NCBI GenBank assembly: GCA_050260275.1
Contig: JBLNBX010000242.1
Location: 1-14,950 of the forward strand
Direction of reading: 5' to 3'
Origin: DATMXS01 sp050260275
GTDB lineage: Bacteria; Acidobacteriota; Terriglobia; Bryobacterales; Bryobacteraceae
Length of the DNA stretch: 14,950 nucleotides
This document shows, piece after piece, positions 1 to 7,115 of the stretch. A model generated the notes under the pieces. The model did no database searches and was not told where the DNA came from. It saw only the letters and a list, made by a program, of their open reading frames with translations. The translations under genes and the position numbers were made by a program. Positions within the stretch are counted from its first letter, which is position 1; each line of letters starts with the position of its first letter.

Positions 1-458
1 TGCTGCTCGCGGCGCGAGCCATGAAGGCGGCGCTGGAGTTGATCCGCCCGCTGCTGGCCGAGCGAGGCGCTGAACCGGCCGGACGCGTGGTCATCGGCAC
101 CGTGAAGGGCGACCTGCATGACATAGGGAAGAACCTGGTTGCCTCCATGCTCGAGGGCGGCGGCTTCGAGGTGATCGACCTCGGCGTGGACGTCGCGCCT
201 GACAAGTTCGTTGAGGTGGTAAAGGAGCGCAACCCGGACCTCGTCTGCCTCTCCGCGCTGCTGACCGTGACTATGCCCGCGATGAAGACCACGATCGAGG
301 CGCTGAAGACGGCCGGAGTTCGCGACCGCGTGAAGGTGTTGGTGGGCGGCGCTCCCGTGACGGAGCAGTGGGCGCAGGAGATCGGGGCCGACGGCTACGG
401 CGCGAACGCCGCCGCCGCCGTTCCGCTCGCACGGCGCGTGATGGGGATGGTGGCTTAA
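1..458 (+). CDS. Corrinoid (B12-binding) methyltransferase subunit, 5' end outside window
   Basis: This is the C-terminal part of a corrinoid protein of the MtaC/MtbC/MetH B12-domain family, which carries a cobalamin cofactor that shuttles a methyl group between two methyltransferases. The diagnostic base-off motif DLHDIGKN (the DxHxxG signature, whose His is the lower cobalt ligand) lies at about 110-133, followed by a flavodoxin-like Rossmann fold with GVDV, SALLT and VGGAPV motifs. There is an ATG at 21, but the frame stays open to the window edge and reads LLAARAMKAALEL, which matches the end of the helical cap domain of this family. The gene therefore almost certainly starts upstream and 21 is internal. 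The homocysteine S-methyltransferase begins 83 bases after the stop, a natural acceptor partner. The methyl donor substrate cannot be told from this fragment. Confidence 0.88.
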   Translation, partial: LLAARAMKAALELIRPLLAERGAEPAGRVVIGTVKGDLHDIGKNLVASMLEGGGFEVIDLGVDVAPDKFVEVVKERNPDLVCLSALLTVTMPAMKTTIEALKTAGVRDRVKVLVGGAPVTEQWAQEIGADGYGANAAAAVPLARRVMGMVA

Positions 459-518
459 GCGGACGGATCGTTCGCCGCGCCATCGCACGCAGCCGTGTGC
501 GCGCCGCGCGCCGGCTGT

Positions 519-535
519 TACGATCGTCAAGGAGG
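519..535 (+). promoter_or_regulatory. -10 box and Shine-Dalgarno for the homocysteine methyltransferase
   Basis: TACGAT at 519-524, preceded by TGT, resembles an extended -10. AAGGAGG at 529-535 is an excellent ribosome binding site six bases before the ATG at 542. Together they fix the start and suggest this gene can be transcribed separately from the corrinoid gene. No good -35 was seen. Confidence 0.5.
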
Positions 536-541
536 TTGGAT

Positions 542-1435
542 ATGCTTGCTGAGTTGCTGTCGCGAGCGCCGCTGCTCACCGATGGCGCGCTCGGCACGGA
601 GTTCCAGGCGCGAGGCCTCGCTTCGGGCGACCTTCCGGATGAGTGGAATCTGTCCCGGCCGCAAGTAGTGGAGGAAGTGATCCGGTCCTATGTCGAGGCC
701 GGCAGCGACATCGTACTCACCGCCACGTTCCGCGCCAACCGCATCGTCCTCGCCGCGTCGGGCCTTGCGGATAAGCTCGAAGCGATCAACCGCGCCGGAG
801 TGGCGGCCGCAAAACGGGCGGCCGGCGATCGCGCGCGCGTTTTCGCCTCCGTTGGCCCTTCCGGCAAACTGCTGATGACCGGCGATGTTACGGACGACGA
901 GCTTCGCGCCGCCTTCACCGAGCAGTCCCGGATCCTCGCCTCTGCAGGAGCGGACGGAATCATATTCGAGACGATGACGGATCTCGACGAGGCAGCCATC
1001 GCGGTTGAATCCGCGCGCGGGCTGGGCGTGCCCGTGGGCTGCTCCATGGTGTTCGACTCCGGACGCAACAAGGACCGCACCATGATGGGCGCGACGCCGG
1101 AACAGGTTGCGGAGCGGCTTGAGGCGGCCGGCGCGGACATCATAGGCGCCAACTGCGGCACGGGGATCGAGCCTTACATCAACGTCTGCCGCCGGATGCG
1201 CGCCGCGACGTCGCGCCCGTTGTGGATCAAGCCCAACGCCGGCCTCCCGCAAATGGAAGACGGGAAAGCCGTCTACAAGACCACGCCCGAGGAGTTCGCC
1301 GGGCGCGTTCCCGCCCTCGTAGAGGCGGGCGCGAGCTTCATCGGCGGCTGCTGCGGCACTAACCCGGCGTTCATCCGCGCGGCGCGAGCCGGACTCAGTG
1401 ATGCAAACCGAACTTGTCGAAGCTATCCGCAATAA
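542..1435 (+). CDS. Homocysteine S-methyltransferase family protein
   Basis: A 297-residue zinc-dependent TIM-barrel methyltransferase related to the N-terminal homocysteine-binding module of cobalamin-dependent methionine synthase (MetH). The N-terminus LLTDGALGTEFQARGL is typical of the family. The zinc thiolate ligands are visible as GANCGTG (Cys205) and GGCCGT (Cys270 and Cys271). The likely reaction is transfer of a methyl group to homocysteine, giving methionine. Because a free-standing B12 protein lies just upstream, the donor is probably methyl-cobalamin on that protein. The frame is open further upstream (from 368), but the strong AAGGAGG at 529-535 and the family N-terminus favour the ATG at 542. 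The last 35 bases overlap the SIR2-like gene, so the final residues (about DANRTCRSYPQ) look like a non-conserved tail. Substrate is inferred; other family members use selenohomocysteine or S-methylmethionine. Confidence 0.88.
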   Translation: MLAELLSRAPLLTDGALGTEFQARGLASGDLPDEWNLSRPQVVEEVIRSYVEAGSDIVLTATFRANRIVLAASGLADKLEAINRAGVAAAKRAAGDRARVFASVGPSGKLLMTGDVTDDELRAAFTEQSRILASAGADGIIFETMTDLDEAAIAVESARGLGVPVGCSMVFDSGRNKDRTMMGATPEQVAERLEAAGADIIGANCGTGIEPYINVCRRMRAATSRPLWIKPNAGLPQMEDGKAVYKTTPEEFAGRVPALVEAGASFIGGCCGTNPAFIRAARAGLSDANRTCRSYPQ

Positions 1436-2207
1436 ACGCGCCATCCTGTTCGCCGGCGCCGGCGTGTCCAAGAACCTGGGCGTACCCACAACCCAGGAGA
1501 TGGTGGCTGAAATTGCCAACCAGCTCGGGTACGAACCAGGCGAGTTTCGCACTCTCGCGGACGCGCGCACACTGGCCGAGTTCTACATACTCACTAAGGG
1601 AAATGTAGGGCCGCTCAGGAGCTGGATGGATGTTTCGTGGCACAGGCCCGAGCTGGACGTCCGCGCGTCCGAGGTCCACAGGCTGATAGTCGAGCTGGAT
1701 TTTCCCATCATTTACACCACTAACTACGACCGCTGGCTCGAGCGCGCCTACGCGGCCTATGGAAAGCCCTACATAAAGATTGCCGGAGTGGCGGACCTGC
1801 TGCAGGCGAGAGAGGGCGTCACGCAGATCGTCAAGTTCCACGGCGATTTCGACAATGACGAGACGCTCGTACTTACCGAGTCGAGCTTCTTCGAGAGGCT
1901 CAGTTTCGAAAACCCCCTCGACCTGAAACTCCAGGCCGACGTGCTCGGCCGGCCCGTGCTATTCATTGGCTACAGCCTGACCGACATCAACATACGCTAC
2001 CTTCTCTACAAGCTTCAGCGGCTTTGGGAACGTTCGGCACTGAAACACATACGCCCGAAATCGTTCGTTTTCCTGAGCAGCTCGAACCCGGTGCACGAGC
2101 GCGTGCTGCGGCAGCGCGACATCGAACCGATAGTCTCCGAAGTTGAGGAGCCGGGCGAAGGGCTGAGGCAGTTCCTTGCGAGGCTGCTCGAAGCCGTGCG
2201 AGCGTAA
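1401..2207 (+). CDS. Stand-alone SIR2-like (SIR2_2) domain protein
   Basis: A 268-residue protein that is essentially one SIR2-like NAD-binding domain. Seen are the nucleotide-binding glycine motif FAGAGVSKNLGVP (residues 17-29), the TTNYD motif (Asn108, Asp110), the KFHGD motif (His147, the usual catalytic His position) and the late Rossmann motif FIGYSLTDINIRYLL (188-202). Proteins of this group hydrolyse or bind NAD or ADP-ribose, and some are the NAD-depleting effectors of antiphage systems such as Thoeris ThsA and DSR. This one has no extra sensor, membrane or nuclease domain, and no defence partner is seen beside it, so a defence role is only a possibility. The ATG at 1401 lies inside the end of the methyltransferase gene (35-base overlap); a GTG at 1398 is an alternative. 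The overlap suggests co-transcription with the methyl-transfer genes. Confidence 0.82.
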   Translation: MQTELVEAIRNKRAILFAGAGVSKNLGVPTTQEMVAEIANQLGYEPGEFRTLADARTLAEFYILTKGNVGPLRSWMDVSWHRPELDVRASEVHRLIVELDFPIIYTTNYDRWLERAYAAYGKPYIKIAGVADLLQAREGVTQIVKFHGDFDNDETLVLTESSFFERLSFENPLDLKLQADVLGRPVLFIGYSLTDINIRYLLYKLQRLWERSALKHIRPKSFVFLSSSNPVHERVLRQRDIEPIVSEVEEPGEGLRQFLARLLEAVRA

Positions 2208-2211
2208 CCCT

Positions 2212-2236
2212 GGGCGGCGTAGAGCAGCGGCCGCCC
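2212..2236. terminator. Hairpin between convergent genes
   Basis: GGGCGGC at 2212-2218 and GCCGCCC at 2230-2236 form a 7-bp perfect GC stem with an 11-base loop, followed by TTCT on the plus strand. It sits four bases after the SIR2-like stop, in the 51-base gap to the convergent M42 gene. It could end transcription from either side; there is no long T tract. Confidence 0.5.
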
Positions 2237-2258
2237 TTCTGCGAGTAACCGCCGCGAG

Positions 2259-3317
2259 CTACGGCGTCAGGTCTTCCGCGCCCGTCAGCGCCACAGCGAA
2301 AGCGGCGAGCAGATCCGCCGCGCGGTCGAGGTCGTCGAGCGACACCATCTCCACCGGCGAGTGCATGTACCTGTTGGGTATGCTGATGAGCCCCGCCGCA
2401 ACTCCGGCACGCGTGATCTGAATCGCGTTCGCGTCCGTTCCGGTTGCGCCGCCGGCCGCCGCGAGCTGATACGGAATGCTCCTGCTTTCAGCGGCTCTGA
2501 TCAGCATCTCCACGACGCGCGGATTCATATTCGGACCGCGGTAGATCACAGGCCCGCCGCCCAGCTTTATGTCGGCTTCCCACTTCTTGTCCACTGTCGG
2601 CATGTCGGTGGCGTGGCAGACGTCGATGGCCACGCCAATATGCGGATCAATGCCGAACGCGCTGGTTCGCGAGCCGCGCAGCCCGATCTCCTCCTGAACG
2701 GTGGAGACGGCGAACAGGGCGCACTGAAGCGGTTGCGGCTGAGTGCGCCGCAGCGCCTCCATGGCCACCCACAGGCCGGTTTTGTCGTCCATTGCGGGCG
2801 CGGCCGCGCGGTTGTTGAGCATCTCGCGGTAGCTCAACTCCAGCGTGACGGGGTCGCCGATGCGCACGCGCGATGCGGCATCGGCCTGGTCCTTCGCGCC
2901 GATGTCCACCCAAATGTCCTTTAGCTTGACCACCTGCTTGCGCTCTTCCTCGGTTAGCATGTGGATGGCCTTGCGCGCGATGACGCCGGGTACTGCGCCG
3001 TCTTTGGTCCACACCACTACCTTCTGGCCGACGACAATCTGCGGGTCCCAGCCGCCGATCGGCTGCACCCAGATGAAACCATCCGAGTCGATGTACTGCA
3101 CGACAAAGCCGATCTGATCGCAGTGCCCGGCGAGCATGACGCGCAGCGGCGCACCGGGGTTGCGGACGGCAATCACGTTGCCGTGGACGTCGGTTGTGAC
3201 CGAATCGGCGAAGGACGAGGCGTACGTCCGTACGATCTCCTGCACGGGCCTCTCGTATCCGGACGGGCTGGGGGCCTCAAGAACAGAGCGGAGGAAGTCG
3301 AGCGCTTGCGGTTCCAT
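2259..3317 (-). CDS. M42 family metallo-aminopeptidase (TET-like)
   Basis: A 352-residue cytoplasmic M42 aminopeptidase, normally a dodecameric tetrahedral enzyme that trims short peptides. The metal-centre residues line up well with the family: His65 in LAGHCDQIG, Asp177 in AMDDKTG (bridging), Glu209/Glu210 in VQEEIGLRG (base and ligand), Asp232 in AIDVCHA and His319 in RYMHSPVEM. The domain inserted between His65 and Asp177 is the expected PDZ-like oligomerisation domain. Length is normal and all key residues are present, so it should be active; distant members act as endoglucanases or deblocking peptidases. The ATG at 3317 has no Shine-Dalgarno but a TTAAAT box seven bases upstream. The gene lies on the same strand as mqnE, 126 bases downstream of it, with its own apparent promoter. 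Confidence 0.92.
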   Translation of the reverse strand: MEPQALDFLRSVLEAPSPSGYERPVQEIVRTYASSFADSVTTDVHGNVIAVRNPGAPLRVMLAGHCDQIGFVVQYIDSDGFIWVQPIGGWDPQIVVGQKVVVWTKDGAVPGVIARKAIHMLTEEERKQVVKLKDIWVDIGAKDQADAASRVRIGDPVTLELSYREMLNNRAAAPAMDDKTGLWVAMEALRRTQPQPLQCALFAVSTVQEEIGLRGSRTSAFGIDPHIGVAIDVCHATDMPTVDKKWEADIKLGGGPVIYRGPNMNPRVVEMLIRAAESRSIPYQLAAAGGATGTDANAIQITRAGVAAGLISIPNRYMHSPVEMVSLDDLDRAADLLAAFAVALTGAEDLTP

Positions 3318-3324
3318 GAATACT

Positions 3325-3330
3325 ATTTAA
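3325..3330 (-). promoter_or_regulatory. -10 box close to the M42 start codon
   Basis: On the minus strand TTAAAT occupies 3330-3325, leaving only seven bases before the ATG at 3317. There is no ribosome binding site in between, so transcription would begin at or next to the start codon. Confidence 0.4.
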
Positions 3331-3428
3331 GCAGGGCTGGAAGGCGCGCACCGAGTGTCAGGCGGAAAGAGGTGCGGCAAAACGGGGCCATGCCTGCGGG
3401 AGTGTTGGTTGCATGCGGGCGAGCCCGG

Positions 3429-3443
3429 AGCAACTGTGTTGCT
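3429..3443 (-). terminator. Small hairpin directly after mqnE stop
   Basis: AGCAAC at 3429-3434 and GTTGCT at 3438-3443 form a 6-bp stem with a 3-base loop, abutting the mqnE TGA stop (3446-3444). It has no T tract; it may be a weak terminator or a 3' end protector. Confidence 0.35.
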
Positions 3444-4556
3444 TCAGCTCGCCTGCGCTTCGGCGCGCCGGACGGGCCGGTAAAGCGTGTCGCGTTCCAC
3501 CGGCTCGCGGCCGGCCTCGCGGATCAGGCGCAGCAGCTCGCCGCGCGTGAGTGCCTTCGCGGTCGTAGCTCCGGCGTCGTGATAGATGCGCTCTTCGACT
3601 ACCGTACCGTCGAGATCGTCCGCACCGAAGCGCAGCGCGATCTGCGCCAGGCGCGGCGTCAGCATCACCCAGTACGCCTTGATGTGCGGAATGTTGTCGA
3701 GCAGCAGGCGCGCCACGGCGATGTTGCGGAGGTCGTCGAACGCCGTCGGCGCCGGGATGTCGGCCATCTGCGTGTTGGCGGGATGGAAAGCGAGCGGGAT
3801 GAAAGCGGCGAAGCCGCCGGTCTCGTCCTGAAGCGCGCGGAGGCGCAGCAGGTGGTCCACGCGGTCTTCTTCGTTCTCTACGTGGCCGTAGAGCATGGTG
3901 CAGTTCGATTTCAGGCCCATGCGGTGCGCCGTGCGCGCCACTTCCAGCCACTCGTCGCCGTCGATCTTGTGATCGCAGATCTGGCGCCGCACGCGCTCGG
4001 CGAAAATCTCCGCGCCGCCGCCGGGCAGCGACTCGACACCGGCGTCGATCAACGCCTGAATGACTTCCGCATACGTCTTCTTGGCCCGCCGCGCCAAGAA
4101 CGCAATCTCGACCATCGTGAGCGCCTTCAGGTGTACCTGCGGAAAGCGCTGCTTGAGGCCGCGGAACAGCTCGCAGTACCAGTCGAGCGTCAGCTCGGGA
4201 TCGAGCCCGCCGACAATGTGGAACTCGGTGACAGCGTCGGTCCAGCCGCGCCCGGCGCTCTCCCAGGCTTCCTCAAGCGACATCCGGTGAGCGCGCGGAT
4301 CGCGCGCTTTCCGGCCGAACGCGCACAGCCGGCAGCTTGCAACGCAAACGTTGGTCGCGTTGATGTGCCGGTTCACGTTGAAGTAGGCGACGTTGCCGTG
4401 CAGGCGCTCGCGCACAAGGTTCGCCATCCAGCCCAGCGCGAGGATGTCCGTGGTGCGGTACAGCGCCAGACCGTCGGCGGCATCCAGCCGTTCCCCGGCC
4501 CTGACCTTCTCCAGAATCGGCCGCAAAGCGCGGTCTTCGATGATCGGTTCACGCAT
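3444..4556 (-). CDS. mqnE: Aminofutalosine synthase MqnE (radical SAM)
   Basis: A 370-residue radical SAM enzyme of the futalosine menaquinone pathway. It joins 3-[(1-carboxyvinyl)oxy]benzoate to SAM to form aminofutalosine. The [4Fe-4S] cluster motif CVASCRLC gives Cys71, Cys75 and Cys78, preceded by the typical FNVNRHINATN. Further MqnE-type blocks are FHIVGGLDP, the SLPGGGAEIF segment, ICDHKIDGDEWL and TMLYGHVEN. The same fold occurs in MqnC and CofH, but the pattern of blocks and the 370-residue length fit MqnE best. Its ATG shares one base with the stop codon of the upstream UbiA-type gene (TGATG at 4558-4554), so the two are translationally coupled. No other mqn genes are in the window. 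Confidence 0.92.
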   Translation of the reverse strand: MREPIIEDRALRPILEKVRAGERLDAADGLALYRTTDILALGWMANLVRERLHGNVAYFNVNRHINATNVCVASCRLCAFGRKARDPRAHRMSLEEAWESAGRGWTDAVTEFHIVGGLDPELTLDWYCELFRGLKQRFPQVHLKALTMVEIAFLARRAKKTYAEVIQALIDAGVESLPGGGAEIFAERVRRQICDHKIDGDEWLEVARTAHRMGLKSNCTMLYGHVENEEDRVDHLLRLRALQDETGGFAAFIPLAFHPANTQMADIPAPTAFDDLRNIAVARLLLDNIPHIKAYWVMLTPRLAQIALRFGADDLDGTVVEERIYHDAGATTAKALTRGELLRLIREAGREPVERDTLYRPVRRAEAQAS

Positions 4557-5446
4557 CAGCGCACGCCCCTGAATATGAGTATGTCCAGCCCCCAGCTCAC
4601 AAAGAATAGGATGCTCACGTAGCCGTTAACGTTGAAGAACGCGGCGTTCACGCGCGAAAGGTCGTGCGGTCTCACCAGGCTGTGTTCCCAGATTAGCAGC
4701 GCGGCAACAATCACTATGCCCGCCCACGCGGCCGGCCCGAGCCCGAACGCGAGCGCGACTAACGCCAGCGAAGCAAGCATCCCGCCGTGAAACAGCTTCG
4801 ATATGATCAGCGCGCCGCGGATGCCAAACCGCCGCGGAATGCTGAACAGGCCGGCGGAAACGTCGAACTCGTAGTCCTGGCAGGAATAGATCACATCGAA
4901 GCCGGCCGTCCAGAGCGTCACGGCAACGGTCAGCCACACGATTCGCGGGTCGAGCGAATCGCGCAGCGCGATCCATGCCGCGGCCGGCGCGATGCCGAGC
5001 GACAGTCCCAGCATGATGTGAGACCACGTCGTGAACCGCTTCGTAAAAGAGTAGAAGAAGACGACACCCAGAGCTACGGGCGCCAGCATGAAGCAGGTGC
5101 GATTCAGCATCCGCGCTGCAAAGATGAACACGAACGCGGCTATGCCGGTGAACACCCACGTGAACTGCTTCGAGAGTAGGCCGGTTGGGATGTGGCGCAT
5201 CTTCGTGCGCGGGTTGCGCGCGTCGATATCCGCGTCGAGCAGGCGGTTGAAGGCCATAGCGGCTGAGCGCGCCGCTACCATCGCAACCACGATCCAGGCA
5301 AGCTTATACGTCAGCCCGGCCACGTTATAGCCCGCGTCCCGCACGGCCAGCAGCGCGCCCGCCCCGGCGAACGGAAGCGCGAAGACCGAGTGCTCGAACT
5401 TGATCATCTCCAGCGTGAGCCTGATGCGCCGGAGCAGTCTCGCCAT
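4556..5446 (-). CDS. mqnP: UbiA-family prenyltransferase, menaquinone pathway (MqnP-like)
   Basis: A 296-residue integral membrane prenyltransferase with eight or nine predicted hydrophobic segments. Both Asp-rich diphosphate-binding motifs are intact: NRLLDADID (Asn67, Asp71, Asp75) and DVIYSCQDYEFD (Asp184, Asp191, Asp195). The family attaches a polyprenyl chain to an aromatic acid. Being coupled to mqnE, it most likely prenylates the naphthoate intermediate of the futalosine route (MqnP) rather than 4-hydroxybenzoate as UbiA does. The ATG at 5446 is preceded by TAAAAT with an eight-base gap and no Shine-Dalgarno. The DUF192 gene starts divergently only 19 bases away. The specific symbol rests on context, since UbiA and MqnP are hard to separate by sequence. 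Confidence 0.85.
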   Translation of the reverse strand: MARLLRRIRLTLEMIKFEHSVFALPFAGAGALLAVRDAGYNVAGLTYKLAWIVVAMVAARSAAMAFNRLLDADIDARNPRTKMRHIPTGLLSKQFTWVFTGIAAFVFIFAARMLNRTCFMLAPVALGVVFFYSFTKRFTTWSHIMLGLSLGIAPAAAWIALRDSLDPRIVWLTVAVTLWTAGFDVIYSCQDYEFDVSAGLFSIPRRFGIRGALIISKLFHGGMLASLALVALAFGLGPAAWAGIVIVAALLIWEHSLVRPHDLSRVNAAFFNVNGYVSILFFVSWGLDILIFRGVR

Positions 5447-5450
5447 GAGC

Positions 5451-5460
5451 TACCATTTTA
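5451..5460. promoter_or_regulatory. Overlapping divergent -10 boxes
   Basis: Minus strand: TAAAAT at 5460-5455, eight bases before the prenyltransferase ATG (5446). Plus strand: TACCAT at 5451-5456, nine bases before the DUF192 ATG (5466). The two hexamers share two bases, and the whole intergenic region is 19 bp. The minus-strand box is the better match; any -35 elements would lie inside the opposing genes. Confidence 0.4.
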
Positions 5461-5465
5461 GCTGC

Positions 5466-5912
5466 ATGAGGCTTGTCTTCCCTCTGTTTGCCGCACTTCT
5501 GCTCGCGTCCTGCGGGCCGCGGACCGTGAGCTGGGACGAATACCACACCCGGTCTGTCTGGTTGCCGGACGGAACTGAGATTAAGGCCGAGGTGATGGAC
5601 TCGCCATCCGAGATGATGCGTGGAATGATGTTCCGCGACAGCATCGCTCCCAACCGCGGCATGCTGTTCGTCCACTCGCAGCCGGGCCGGTATCCGTACT
5701 GGATGTTTCAGGTGCGCATACCGCTCGACATAATCTGGATGGACGCGAACGGCCGTATCGTGGAGATGCACCTTGACGTCCCTCCGTGTAAGGGCACGAG
5801 GTATGAGTGCCCGTCATACGGCGGCAGCGTTGACGCGGTCTACGTCCTCGAACTCGGCGGCGGCATCGCGGCAAAGCATGGTCTCAAGCAAGGCGACGTG
5901 CTGCGGTTCTGA
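5466..5912 (+). CDS. DUF192 family lipoprotein
   Basis: A 148-residue protein with a lipoprotein signal peptide (MRLVFPLFAALLLASC; lipobox LASC, acylated Cys16), so it is expected in the envelope. The rest is a DUF192 domain: WLPDGTEIKAEV, then MRGMMFRDSIAPNRGMLFVH, a YWMFQVRIPLDIIWMDANG block, PPCKG and AVYVLELGGG. The function of DUF192 is not established; in this form it is usually a small exported beta-rich protein. The frame also has ATGs at 5400 and 5445, but both extend into the divergent prenyltransferase gene and would spoil the signal peptide, so 5466 is chosen. The lactonase gene follows after 39 bases. Confidence 0.85.
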   Translation: MRLVFPLFAALLLASCGPRTVSWDEYHTRSVWLPDGTEIKAEVMDSPSEMMRGMMFRDSIAPNRGMLFVHSQPGRYPYWMFQVRIPLDIIWMDANGRIVEMHLDVPPCKGTRYECPSYGGSVDAVYVLELGGGIAAKHGLKQGDVLRF

Positions 5913-5935
5913 AGGCGCGGGACGCGCGGCCCGGC

Positions 5936-5945
5936 TATATATGAT
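5936..5945 (+). promoter_or_regulatory. -10 region close to the lactonase start
   Basis: TATATA at 5936-5941 and the overlapping TATGAT at 5940-5945 lie ten and six bases before the ATG at 5952. The sequence GGCTATA is shared with the STAS gene promoter. There is no ribosome binding site between box and start. Confidence 0.45.
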
Positions 5946-5951
5946 GTGGCT

Positions 5952-7058
5952 ATGCACTTCACGCGCGCTTTGCTCCTCGCGACCCTGGCGCTCACCTCAG
6001 CTCAGGGTGGTTCGCTGGTCTACTTCGGCACATACACCGGAGACCGGAGCAAGGGCATATACGTCAGCCGTTTCGAAGGGGGCAAGCTCTCCGAACCGGT
6101 GCTGGCGGCCGAGCTTCCGAATACCACGTTCCTTGCGTTGCATCCCAACCGCCGCTTCCTGTACGCCGTGAGCGAACGGTCGAAAGGAACGCTGACAGCG
6201 TTCGCGATCGACCACGAATCCGGACGCCTGACCAAGCTCGGAGAGCGCAGTTCCCACGGCGGCGGGCCGTGCTACGTCAGCGTGGACCGCACCGGGCGCA
6301 CGGTGCTAGTCGCGCACTACGGGTCGGGAACCGTCGCTGCGTTTTCTGTCAGGCCGGACGGTTCCTTCGACAACGCCGCCTCGTCGGTGGCGCACTCCGG
6401 CAGCAGCGTCAACCCGCAGCGGCAGGAAGCGCCGCACGCGCACTCGGCGGACGTCTCCCCGGACAACCGCTTCGTCATCGCCGCCGACCTGGGCATCGAC
6501 AAGGTCGTCGTGCACCGGCTCAACGCCGCGAAGGCGGAACTTAGCGGCCCAGCCTCGTTCTTCACCGTCAAGCCGGGCTCCGGGCCGCGCCACCTCGCGT
6601 TTCACCCCGGCGGGCGATTCGCGTACCTGATCAATGAGCTCGCCTCGACAATCACGGTGCTGGCGTGGAACGGAGCGAGCGCAACCCTGACCGAATTGCA
6701 GACCATGTCCACTCTGCCCGCCGGCTTCGCAGGCGAGAGCACTACAGCCGAGATCGCAGTGCATCCTTCGGGCAGGTTCGTTTACGGCTCGAATCGCGGG
6801 CACGACAGCATAGCCGTGTTCGCCATAGAGGCGTCGAACGGCACGCTTACGCCTGTCGAGCACGTGCCCTCCGGAGGCAGCTCGCCGCGCAGTTTCGCAA
6901 TCGACCCCTCGGGAGAATGGCTCATCGCGGCGAACCGCACGTCGGACAACGCCGTTCTGTTCCGCATCGACAGGAACACGGGGCGCCTCACTCCGGCGGG
7001 AGATACGGTCCAGGTAGGCTCGCCCGTGTGCGTTCTTTTCGTGCCGGCGGGCAACTGA
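5952..7058 (+). CDS. Exported YbhE/6-phosphogluconolactonase-type beta-propeller lactonase
   Basis: A 368-residue seven-bladed beta-propeller of the lactonase (Pgl/YbhE) family. Repeated blade motifs are clear: VYFGTYTG, LALHPNRRFLYAVSE, VLVAHYGSGTVAAF, SADVSPDNRFVIAADLG, HLAFHPGGRFAYLINE, IAVHPSGRFVYGSNRG and FAIDPSGEWLIAANRTSDN. Cytoplasmic members hydrolyse 6-phosphogluconolactone. This one begins with a Sec-type signal peptide (MHFTRALLLATLALTSAQG, probable cleavage after SAQ), so it probably acts outside the cytoplasm on some other sugar lactone, and the pentose-phosphate role should not be assumed. A GTG at 5946 would add two residues; the ATG at 5952 gives a standard signal peptide. 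No pentose-phosphate genes are nearby. Confidence 0.88.
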   Translation: MHFTRALLLATLALTSAQGGSLVYFGTYTGDRSKGIYVSRFEGGKLSEPVLAAELPNTTFLALHPNRRFLYAVSERSKGTLTAFAIDHESGRLTKLGERSSHGGGPCYVSVDRTGRTVLVAHYGSGTVAAFSVRPDGSFDNAASSVAHSGSSVNPQRQEAPHAHSADVSPDNRFVIAADLGIDKVVVHRLNAAKAELSGPASFFTVKPGSGPRHLAFHPGGRFAYLINELASTITVLAWNGASATLTELQTMSTLPAGFAGESTTAEIAVHPSGRFVYGSNRGHDSIAVFAIEASNGTLTPVEHVPSGGSSPRSFAIDPSGEWLIAANRTSDNAVLFRIDRNTGRLTPAGDTVQVGSPVCVLFVPAGN

Positions 7059-7103
7059 CCGCCCGCGGGCGCACGCGGCCCGAACAGAGCGCCCGTTCAC
7101 CGT

Positions 7104-7109
7104 TAAGCT
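7104..7109 (+). promoter_or_regulatory. Possible -10 box before msrA
   Basis: TAAGCT lies six bases before the msrA ATG (7116), in the 57-base gap after the lactonase. AAGG at 7111-7114 is too close to the ATG to serve as a ribosome binding site. This is a weak match, listed because it repeats the spacing seen at other genes here. Confidence 0.25.
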
Positions 7110-7115
7110 GAAGGC

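Noticed and set aside
527..1570. 347-codon minus-strand open frame
   Set aside because: It lies fully antisense to the homocysteine methyltransferase, which has the zinc motifs and a strong ribosome binding site; the frame is Arg/Ala-rich shadow sequence.
1401..3317. SIR2-like gene plus neighbours as a new defence island
   Set aside because: The flanking genes are ordinary metabolic enzymes; no second effector, sensor, nuclease, toxin-antitoxin pair or mobile element is present.
2961..4622. 553-codon plus-strand open frame
   Set aside because: It is antisense to the M42 start and all of mqnE, both of which carry complete catalytic motifs; the translation matches no family and is rich in Arg, Ala and Val.
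7061..7070. GCCCGCGGGC palindrome between lactonase and msrA
   Set aside because: Ten-base GC palindromes are expected by chance at this base composition, and no spacer exists for a stem-loop.
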